A stretch of 12,794 bases of DNA, from NCBI GenBank assembly GCA_013298745.1, contig JAAFIT010000026.1:1-12794 (forward strand), written 5' to 3'. Below the pieces are notes generated by a model. The model worked only from the letters and a program-made list of their open reading frames with translations. It had not been told where the DNA came from and searched no databases. Below are positions 1 to 6,046 of the stretch, piece after piece. Both the position numbers and the translations under genes were made by a program. The stretch comes from Sphingomonadales bacterium. Its GTDB lineage: Bacteria > Pseudomonadota > Alphaproteobacteria > Sphingomonadales > Sphingomonadaceae. Each line of letters opens with the position of its first letter. The stretch's first letter is position 1.

Positions 1-291
1 GTGGTGCGGGCCGTCCTTTTCGAAGAAACTCGTCGGGATATAGGTGCGGGTTTCGAGCGCGACCTGCTGCATCGTGGCGACAGCCGGGTGTTTGGCCAGC
101 GGCAGCGCATTGGCGAACAGGCTTTCGTCCTCGTGCCGGCAGAAATAATGGCCTTCGAACAGCTCCGGCGGCAGGATCACCTGTGCACCGTCGGCGGCGG
201 CGGCTCGAACCGCGGTGGCTGTGTGGGCAATATCGGCGTCACGAACGCCCGAAAAGCCGAGTTGCAGGCCGGCAACGGTGATTTGGCGCAT
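1..291 (-). CDS. aguB: N-carbamoylputrescine amidase, N-terminal third (partial at left edge)
   Basis: This is the first 97 codons of a nitrilase-superfamily (carbon-nitrogen hydrolase) protein; the rest lies beyond the left edge. The visible part carries the first beta strand (ITVAGLQLGFS) and the motif ILPPELFEGHYFC, in which Glu43 corresponds to the Glu of the family's Glu-Lys-Cys catalytic triad; Lys and Cys would fall outside. The phrase ELFEGHYFC...ED is characteristic of N-carbamoylputrescine amidases, which convert N-carbamoylputrescine to putrescine, CO2 and ammonia in the cytoplasm. The start ATG at 291 has a GAGG ribosome binding site 7 bases upstream that overlaps the stop codon of aguA, so the two are probably co-transcribed and coupled. 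The full protein would be near 280-295 residues. The neighbouring agmatine deiminase, which makes the substrate, supports the call. Confidence 0.93.
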   Translation of the reverse strand, partial: MRQITVAGLQLGFSGVRDADIAHTATAVRAAAADGAQVILPPELFEGHYFCRHEDESLFANALPLAKHPAVATMQQVALETRTYIPTSFFEKDGPHH

Positions 292-300
292 CGCTGAACC

Positions 301-1272
301 TCAGGCCGGTTGTTGCTGGGTGATGCAGTGGAAGCTGCCGCCGCCGGTCAGGATATGGTCGGCGCGCAGACCGATACACTGGCGACCCGGGAATAGCGCG
401 CCGATCGCCGCGACCGCCGCGGCATCGGATACCGCACCATAGGTCGGCACCACCACGACACTATTGGCGATGTAGAAGTTCATATGGCTGGCCGGCACGA
501 TTTCGCCGTCGCGCATCACCTTGCCGGGCGACGGAATGCCAACAACCTCGAGCCCGAAATCGCGGGCGCGTTCGTGGGCGTCGGCGAACACATCGCGGTT
601 GGGATCATCGGCGGCGGCCACCGGCAAAGCGAGTACGCCGGGCGCCACAAAACGCGCCAGATTGTCGACATGGCCATCGGTATGGTCGTTTAGCAGCCCT
701 TCCCCAAGCCACAGAACCCGATCGATGCCGAGATCGCGCCGCAGATGCGATTCGACCTCCGCCCGGTCCATCTTGGGATTGCGATTGGGGTTGAGCAGGC
801 ATTGTTCGGTGGTCACTGCAAGGCCAGTGCCGTCGCAATCGATGGCGCCGCCTTCGAGAACCCAGCCATGGCGCGCCAGCGGTACGCCTGCTGCCTTGGC
901 AACGAATGCTGCTACGCCATCGTCGCCGGGCAGATCATATTTGCCGCCCCAGCCATTGAAGCGGAAACCGGCTGCCGCATCACCGACCGGGGATTGCATG
1001 AACAGCGGGCCGGTATCGCGCAACCAGATGTCGCCGAAACCATAAGCGTGGAAGCCGACGTTAGCTCCAGCCAGCATCGCCCTGGCGACCGCCATTGCGT
1101 CATCATTGGCAACGAGCAGTTCGACGCGCTCGCCGGTAGCGATCGCGCGTACCATCGCGGCGACTTCGGTCTGCGCCGGCGCCAGATCATCCTCCCACAG
1201 GTCAGCCGCGCTGGGAAAAGCAGTCCAGGTTGCCGCGTGCGGCATCCATTCGCCAGGCTGGCGCGCCGTCAT
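301..1272 (-). CDS. aguA: Agmatine deiminase
   Basis: This is a 323-residue protein of the Porphyromonas-type peptidylarginine deiminase/agmatine deiminase family. It hydrolyses agmatine to N-carbamoylputrescine and ammonia. Family signatures are visible in order: GEWMPHAATWTAFP at the N terminus, WLRDTGP (Asp86), LEGGAID (Glu140), NDHTDGHVDN (His201, Asp203) and the C-terminal GGGSFHCITQQQ with the nucleophile Cys316. All guanidinium-binding and catalytic positions that I can recognise are present. The length is slightly below the usual 340-370. The start ATG at 1272 has GGAG 7 bases upstream. The stop lies 9 bases before the aguB start on the same strand, giving a two-gene operon for arginine-derived putrescine synthesis. 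The 160 bases upstream (1273-1432) separate it from rlmE and hold no gene or clear terminator; a promoter for aguAB is expected there, but I could not identify a convincing one. Confidence 0.96.
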   Translation of the reverse strand: MTARQPGEWMPHAATWTAFPSAADLWEDDLAPAQTEVAAMVRAIATGERVELLVANDDAMAVARAMLAGANVGFHAYGFGDIWLRDTGPLFMQSPVGDAAAGFRFNGWGGKYDLPGDDGVAAFVAKAAGVPLARHGWVLEGGAIDCDGTGLAVTTEQCLLNPNRNPKMDRAEVESHLRRDLGIDRVLWLGEGLLNDHTDGHVDNLARFVAPGVLALPVAAADDPNRDVFADAHERARDFGLEVVGIPSPGKVMRDGEIVPASHMNFYIANSVVVVPTYGAVSDAAAVAAIGALFPGRQCIGLRADHILTGGGSFHCITQQQPA

Positions 1273-1432
1273 GCGCCCGCTCCGAATGCTTGTTGGCGGC
1301 CTGTGTTCCCCACGCGAAATCCTCTTGCCGAGTTGGCGATTGAGTGGTCCGATTCAATGGCAGCCGCACGCCGACTGTGCAAGCATCCGCTCCTGTCGGG
1401 ACGCCAGCCGATGGCTCGAAAATCGCGCTGAA

Positions 1433-2152
1433 TCAGCGTCGTTCGTCACTTTGGCCATTGTCGGCCGGGGACGCAGCGCCCTTGAACCCTTGCGCCACCA
1501 CATACCATTCGCTCGATCCCTTGCGGCTGGCGGGCGGCTTGACGTGCTTCACTGTGGTGAATGACTGCTTCAGCAGCGCCGTCAGCGCGCCATCGCCGCC
1601 GCCCGCGAGCACCTTGGCAACGAATGCGCCGCCCGGCCGCAGCAACCGCGCGGCCATGTCGAGCCCCGCTTCGATCAGGCCCATGGTGCGCAGATAATCG
1701 GTCATCTGGTGGCCGACGGTGTTCGCCGCCATGTCCGACAGCACGATATCGGCCTGGCCACCAAGGGCTTCGAGCAGCACAGCCTCGGTATCATCGTCGA
1801 GAATGTCCTTTTCGAACAGCGTCACGCCCGCAATCGGCTCGATCGGCAACAGGTCGATACCGACCACCTTGGCGCGGGGGCGCCGTTCGAGCACGACCTG
1901 GCACCAGCCACCGGGGGCGGCGCCAAGATCGACAACGCGATCGACCTGCCCCAGCAGCGAAAACTGCGCATCAAGCTCCTTCAGCTTGAACGCCGCGCGG
2001 CTGCGATAGCCAGCGGCCTTGGCGGCGGCGACATAGGGATCGTTGAGATGCCGCGCCAGCCACTGGTTCGACGATGTCGAGCGGCGATGGGTGTGCTTCA
2101 CCTTGACCTTGCCGCCACGCGAGCGACCGCTCGGGCCGTTGCCGGTCGTCAT
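1433..2152 (-). CDS. rlmE: 23S rRNA (uridine-2'-O-)methyltransferase RlmE (FtsJ/RrmJ)
   Basis: This 239-residue cytoplasmic SAM-dependent enzyme 2'-O-methylates a uridine in the ribosomal A-loop of 23S rRNA (U2552 in E. coli). The Rossmann SAM-binding motif VVDLGAAPGGW is at residues 73-83. The K-D-K-E catalytic tetrad of the family is complete: Lys56 (AAFKLKE), Asp140 (LSDMAAN), Lys180 (FVAKVL) and Glu215 (SSEWYVV). A basic N-terminal extension of about 30 residues (SRGGKVKVKHTHRRS) is common in alphaproteobacterial RlmE and probably binds RNA. The start codon overlaps the stop of ppx/gppA in an ATGA arrangement (2149-2152), which implies translational coupling. The tail after residue 220 is low in complexity and probably disordered. 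Confidence 0.96.
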   Translation of the reverse strand: MTTGNGPSGRSRGGKVKVKHTHRRSTSSNQWLARHLNDPYVAAAKAAGYRSRAAFKLKELDAQFSLLGQVDRVVDLGAAPGGWCQVVLERRPRAKVVGIDLLPIEPIAGVTLFEKDILDDDTEAVLLEALGGQADIVLSDMAANTVGHQMTDYLRTMGLIEAGLDMAARLLRPGGAFVAKVLAGGGDGALTALLKQSFTTVKHVKPPASRKGSSEWYVVAQGFKGAASPADNGQSDERR

Positions 2153-3237
2153 GCCTTGGCCGTCCAGACGCCGTCACGGCCCATCAGGCTGCGCAAAATG
2201 CCTTCGCGGATGCCGCGATCGGCCACCCGCACCTGCCCGCCGGGCCAGCGCACGAGGATGGCCTCGAGGATGGCGCAGCCCGCGACGATAAGCTCGGCAC
2301 GGTCAGCGCCCACACAGGCGATGCGCGCACGGTCCTCGACACTGCGGCCGGCGATCGAACGGCACAGGTCGGTCATCGCGTCGCTGCCCACCGAACAGCC
2401 ATCGACGCGGCGGCGATCATAGCCCGGCAGACCGAGTTCGACGCTCGCCAGCGTGGTGATGGTGCCGGAGGTTCCGAGCGGCTGAACCTGCGTCACGCCC
2501 CGCGCTGCCAGCCGGGCGGCAAAGCGATCGAGCAAGGGCGCCACGCGGCCGAGCATCCGGGCATAGGCCGCGGCACGATCATCGGCGCGCGGCCATTGCG
2601 GCTCGGTTTCGGCAAGGCTGACCACACCCCAGGGCAGACTGACCCAATCAAGGATCGCCGGTTGCCCGCCGGCTTCGGCCTTTGGTGCCACCAACATCAA
2701 TTCGCTCGAGCCACCGCCGATATCGAACACAAGCGCCGGTGGGCCATCGGGATCGATCAGCGTCTGGCAGCCGAGCACCGCCAGCCGGGCCTCTTCGGCG
2801 GCTGAAATCACATCAAGCGCAATGCCGGTTTCGGCATAGACGCGTTCGACAAAGCGCACACCGTTGGCGGCGCGGCGGCAGGCTTCGGTGGCGACATTGC
2901 GGGTCAGCCGCACATCGCGGCGCGACAACTTGTCGGCGCAGGCCGCCAGCGCCGCCACGGTGCGGTCCATCGCGGCGTCGGAAAGGCGGCCCGATTCGAG
3001 CAGCCCTTCCCCTAGCCGTACGACGCGGGAATAGGCGTCGATGACCATGAAGCCCTGCGGCCCTGGCTGGGCAATCAGCAACCGGCAATTGTTGGTGCCA
3101 AGGTCGAGCGCGCCATAATTGCGGCCGCGGCGAATCCGGCCGCCTCGCGGCGGCGTCACCGGCGCCTTGGCAGCGCGGCCGCGCGCCGAGCGCATCGGCC
3201 CGCCGGCATCGGCATGAGTATCGGCGATTGCCGACAT
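2149..3237 (-). CDS. Ppx/GppA family phosphatase (exopolyphosphatase / pppGpp phosphohydrolase)
   Basis: This 362-residue protein belongs to the ASKHA-fold Ppx/GppA family, which releases phosphate from polyphosphate or converts pppGpp to ppGpp. Visible motifs are YGALDLGTNNCRLLIA (41-56, phosphate-binding loop 1), RNVATEACRRAANG (113-126), SAAEEARL (145-152, with the likely catalytic Glu) and LVFDIGGGSSELML (169-182, phosphate 2 loop), then GTSGT near the middle. It has the short form, without the C-terminal HD-like domain of E. coli Ppx. The frame stays open another 270 bases upstream, but that stretch runs antisense through the tRNA-Gln gene. I therefore chose the ATG at 3237, preceded by AGGA about 9 bases upstream and by an Arg/Ala-rich start typical of the family. 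The downstream partner rlmE overlaps by 4 bases. Sequence alone does not separate Ppx from GppA activity. Confidence 0.93.
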   Translation of the reverse strand: MSAIADTHADAGGPMRSARGRAAKAPVTPPRGGRIRRGRNYGALDLGTNNCRLLIAQPGPQGFMVIDAYSRVVRLGEGLLESGRLSDAAMDRTVAALAACADKLSRRDVRLTRNVATEACRRAANGVRFVERVYAETGIALDVISAAEEARLAVLGCQTLIDPDGPPALVFDIGGGSSELMLVAPKAEAGGQPAILDWVSLPWGVVSLAETEPQWPRADDRAAAYARMLGRVAPLLDRFAARLAARGVTQVQPLGTSGTITTLASVELGLPGYDRRRVDGCSVGSDAMTDLCRSIAGRSVEDRARIACVGADRAELIVAGCAILEAILVRWPGGQVRVADRGIREGILRSLMGRDGVWTAKA

Positions 3238-3361
3238 GATCTTCAGTCCTGTTCTCTCACCATCAATCCGAAACGGGATAATGGCACCTGTGGACAAGGT
3301 AAGCGCGCCGGCGCCAAAGCGCAAATCGGCGCAGTTTTTCCGCTGCAGTGGAACGTCGCAA

Positions 3362-3390
3362 TTGACTTGGGTCGCGGTCCTGACTATGCG
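3362..3390 (+). promoter_or_regulatory. Candidate sigma-70-type promoter of tRNA-Gln
   Basis: TTGACT (3362-3367) and TATGCG (3385-3390) are separated by exactly 17 bases, and the tRNA begins about 38 bases after the -10 box. The GC-rich stretch right after the -10 is typical of stable-RNA promoters. The site lies in the 191-base gap between ppx/gppA (leftward) and the tRNA (rightward), so the gap must promote in both directions; I found no equally good box pair for ppx. Confidence 0.5.
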
Positions 3391-3428
3391 CCGCGTCTCG
3401 CCAGACGCTTGCGCTGGCGTGTGGCTGT

Positions 3429-3502
3429 TGCCCCGTCGTCTAAAGGTAAGACTCCGGACTCTGACTCCGTTAATCGAGGTTCGAATCCTCGCGGGGCATC
3501 CA
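3429..3502 (+). tRNA. tRNA-Gln (anticodon CTG)
   Basis: A complete 74-base cloverleaf with encoded CCA. The acceptor stem is TGCCCCG (3429-3435) with CGGGGCA (3492-3498). The D stem is GTCT/AGAC, and the anticodon loop is CTCTGAC with anticodon CTG at 3461-3463. The T arm is CGAGG-TTCGAAT-CCTCG, followed by T73 and CCA (3500-3502). The U1-A72 pair fits glutamine tRNAs. The outermost anticodon-stem pair (3454 with 3470) is a C-U mismatch, leaving four good pairs. The discriminator is U and not the G of E. coli tRNA-Gln, and the D arm resembles tRNA-Glu. The stop of the RTX gene on the other strand is only 6 bases downstream. Confidence 0.95.
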
Positions 3503-3507
3503 GCCAA

Positions 3508-5922
3508 TCAGATCAGATAGTCTGGCAGAACCGCGACCGGCAGCAGCGTTTGCCATGGTGTGCCGCCCGAAAAGATGAAGTCTGCCTCGGTCAAAGTCCC
3601 GAGACCGATGCCCGCTGCCCCGCCGCCAAGGATATTCAACCGCCCGGCCAGCGCGTTGCCCGCAGCGTCTTCAAAGCGCCCGAGATCGATCAGCAGATTT
3701 GTCACCCCGAAGACGAGATTCTCGGTTGCCGCTGCGCGGACATCGGCGAGCGTTATCACACTGTTGTCGGGGTTGCGCAGCAAGGACAGATCGATCTTGT
3801 CGCCATCGATCTGACTCAGCCGCACGGCCAGCGAGCCCCAACTCCCCCGCGACGGATCGATAATGTATCGATCGGCGCCCTCACCGCCCTCAGCTCTGTT
3901 GCCACGACCGATTTCACCAACCGAGCCAAGAAAATAAACAAAGATATCGTTGCCGGCACCACCATCTGCCATCGGCCCGAACTGCGCCGCATCGAAGCCA
4001 TCGGCACCGTCAATCAAGATGTCATTGCCATCGCCACCGAACATTCGGTCGCCACCTGACCCTCCGATCAGGACGTCATTTTCGGCGCCGCCTTCCAGCA
4101 AATCATCGCCGCCGCGGCCAACCAATATGTCGTTGCCACTGGTTCCGGGTGAAACCGAAGATCCCGACAAGCGATTGTTGCCGCCATTGCCGAGCAGAAC
4201 ATCGTCGTACGGGCTACCGCCGAGATTCTCGATATTCAAGAACGTATCTTCGAACATGGCCGCAAACCGCGAACTGGCGCGGCCGGTCGCCATGTCGGCA
4301 AGGACGGCGTGGCTCCAATACAGAAAGTCATTGCCCCCGCGCCCATCGGCGAAATTGATGCCGTTGCCCAAGGTAAGTGTGTCGTCCGCGCCGCCAGACC
4401 GTATCGTGTCGTCACCGCCGCGGCCCAGAAACGAAACAGTCGCGGCACCGCGGATATCGATGTTGCTGCTGATCGACGCCCCCTGCGGCGCAAAAAAACC
4501 GTTGTTGAAGGATGCGTTGATGGTCAGCGTCCCGCCACCGGGAACAAAGTTGGCGATCTGGCCGCCAAGATCGAAATTGCCGAAGACGCTGTCATTGCCG
4601 GGGCCAAGTTGGGCATATCGCGGGAATCGACCGCTTCCGGTGATGGTGAAGTCGGCTGCCGAACCGGTGAACAGGAATGAATCATAGCCGAAAAGATCGC
4701 GTCCATCGAGCGGTGAGCCCGGCGACGTCACACGGATAAATTGCGAACCGATATCGAACCGCGTCGCACCGCCGAAAACAAACTGAGCGTTTCCATCCGT
4801 GCGCGCCTGGACAATTTGCGGCAATTCACCCTGGAAGCCGAAGTTTCCAAGCGCCTGGTAGCGTTCGAAGGAGAGATAATAAATCAGCGGATTGGTCGTC
4901 CGCGCGAGGCCTGTCGCCACAAAATAACGCTCGGTGCTGAAGCTTGCCGATGGGTCGCGGCCTTCGCGCCAGCCGTATGTTAGATAATGGGTTAGCGGAT
5001 CCACGCCTGTCGCTGCTACGTCGGTGTAACGCGCCAGATACCAGGCCTTGTCGAACAGCGCATTGGGCGCCCTGCCCTCACGATTGCCCCAAGCCTGATA
5101 GTGCGCATAGGGATCGACTCCGGTGGCAGCGACATCGGCGTTCTTGGATAAGTAGAAGGCCCGATCAAAGCCCTCCTGAATGGCTTCGTTGCCAAAATAT
5201 TCGAGCGTCCGGCCTTCGCGCATGCCATCATTGATGAAATGTGTCAGAGGATTGATGCCGGCGGCCCGAACATCGGCATATTTGAACAGATAGGCGCTGG
5301 TCGAAAACGCCGGGCTGGCATCACGATTCTCGCGCCAGCCATATTGCATGTAATGCGTCAGCGGATCGGTTCCGGACGCGGCAACATCACGATAGGTCGT
5401 AAGATAGAATTTGACGTCGAAGAACCCGTTCGGGTTGCGCCCTTCGCGCCAGCCATATTGCTGATAATGCGTCCATGGATCGGTGCCAGCAGCAGCGACA
5501 TCGGGATTTGTCGCCAAATAATAGCCCCGATCAAAGCCTTCGCGGACGGCTTCGTTGCCCAAATATCCGAGCGTTCGGCCTTCACGCATGCCATCATTGA
5601 TGAAATGCACCAGTGGATTAGCCCCGGTCGCCCGGACGTCGGCATACTTGTCCAGATACGCGCTGGTCGAAAACGCTGGGCCGGCATCTCGCGATTCGCG
5701 CCAGCCATATTGCATGTAATGCGTCAGCGGATCGCGTCCGGACGCAGCAACATCACTATAGGTCGAAAGATAGAATTTGACGTCGAAAAGACTGTTCGGA
5801 TTGCGGCCCTCGCGCCAGCCATATTGTTGATAATGAGTCCAGGGATCGACGCCGGCGGCAGCGACATCGGCATTTGTCGCCAGATAATAGGCCCGATCAA
5901 ACCCGGCCGCGTCGACACTCAT
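3508..5922 (-). CDS. RTX-type calcium-binding protein with FDxxYYL...DPLTHY repeats, probable type I secretion substrate
   Basis: An 804-residue acidic protein with three parts. Residues 8-367 are nine repeats of about 38-46 residues with consensus FDxxYYLxxxxDVAAxGxDPLTHYxxYGWREGRxP, the last one degenerate. Residues 368-500 are a Gly/Ser/Phe-rich, probably beta-structured stretch that I do not recognise. Residues 500-688 hold RTX nonapeptide-like calcium-binding motifs (GRGGDDTI, SGNDILVGRGGDDLLEGG, GGDGNDIL). The C-terminal 115 residues end hydrophobically, and there is no N-terminal signal peptide, both usual for type I secreted RTX proteins. I chose the ATG at 5922 because AAGG sits 9 bases upstream and repeat 1 begins at residue 8. 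An earlier ATG at 6006 would add a hydrophobic 28-residue segment but lacks a ribosome binding site. No ABC exporter genes are visible nearby. The function is unknown; adhesion or a surface role is a guess. Confidence 0.85.
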   Translation of the reverse strand: MSVDAAGFDRAYYLATNADVAAAGVDPWTHYQQYGWREGRNPNSLFDVKFYLSTYSDVAASGRDPLTHYMQYGWRESRDAGPAFSTSAYLDKYADVRATGANPLVHFINDGMREGRTLGYLGNEAVREGFDRGYYLATNPDVAAAGTDPWTHYQQYGWREGRNPNGFFDVKFYLTTYRDVAASGTDPLTHYMQYGWRENRDASPAFSTSAYLFKYADVRAAGINPLTHFINDGMREGRTLEYFGNEAIQEGFDRAFYLSKNADVAATGVDPYAHYQAWGNREGRAPNALFDKAWYLARYTDVAATGVDPLTHYLTYGWREGRDPSASFSTERYFVATGLARTTNPLIYYLSFERYQALGNFGFQGELPQIVQARTDGNAQFVFGGATRFDIGSQFIRVTSPGSPLDGRDLFGYDSFLFTGSAADFTITGSGRFPRYAQLGPGNDSVFGNFDLGGQIANFVPGGGTLTINASFNNGFFAPQGASISSNIDIRGAATVSFLGRGGDDTIRSGGADDTLTLGNGINFADGRGGNDFLYWSHAVLADMATGRASSRFAAMFEDTFLNIENLGGSPYDDVLLGNGGNNRLSGSSVSPGTSGNDILVGRGGDDLLEGGAENDVLIGGSGGDRMFGGDGNDILIDGADGFDAAQFGPMADGGAGNDIFVYFLGSVGEIGRGNRAEGGEGADRYIIDPSRGSWGSLAVRLSQIDGDKIDLSLLRNPDNSVITLADVRAAATENLVFGVTNLLIDLGRFEDAAGNALAGRLNILGGGAAGIGLGTLTEADFIFSGGTPWQTLLPVAVLPDYLI
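4822..5169 (-). repeat. A-B-C super-repeat of the RTX gene, copy 3 (diverged, C unit degenerate)
   Basis: Residues 252-367. The A and B units are recognisable (FDRAFYL, FDKAWYL), but the third unit (FSTERYFVATGL) has lost the DVRA and NDGMREGR positions. This is probably the oldest copy, or the cap of the repeat domain. Confidence 0.75.
5170..5535 (-). repeat. A-B-C super-repeat of the RTX gene, copy 2
   Basis: Residues 130-251, the same A-B-C order and identical unit lengths. By hand alignment 104 of 122 residues match copy 1, far more than A, B and C match each other, which points to duplication of the whole 366-base block. Confidence 0.9.
5536..5901 (-). repeat. A-B-C super-repeat of the RTX gene, copy 1
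   Basis: Residues 8-129: units A (38 residues, FDRAYYL...), B (38, FDVKFYL...) and C (46, FSTSAYL... ending in the linker GNEAVREG). The 366-base unit follows directly into copy 2. Confidence 0.9.
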
Positions 5923-6046
5923 TCTGTTACGCCTTAACTCGATTACATTTTGGCCAGACAACACCAAGCCGATGCTGGTGTAAAGAGCAAGACTCCACAG
6001 CAGCATCGATCACGCGCAGTGGCGGCATTGCCCTTTGGTCGATTGA

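Noticed and set aside
745..1431. Plus-strand open frame of 228 codons antisense to aguA
   Set aside because: Antisense shadow of a well-supported gene; no domain signature or ribosome binding site.
3238..3507. In-frame 90-residue N-terminal extension of the Ppx/GppA protein
   Set aside because: It runs antisense through the whole tRNA-Gln gene, has no ribosome binding site, and the residues do not resemble the family; ATG 3237 is better.
3214..4059. Long plus-strand open frame across tRNA-Gln and antisense to the RTX gene
   Set aside because: It reads through a tRNA, has low-complexity composition and no recognisable domain; a shadow of the high-GC gene on the other strand.
5923..6006. 28-residue hydrophobic N-terminal extension of the RTX protein (ATG 6006)
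   Set aside because: It could mimic a signal anchor, but there is no ribosome binding site there; ATG 5922 has AAGG at good spacing and RTX proteins normally lack N-terminal signals.
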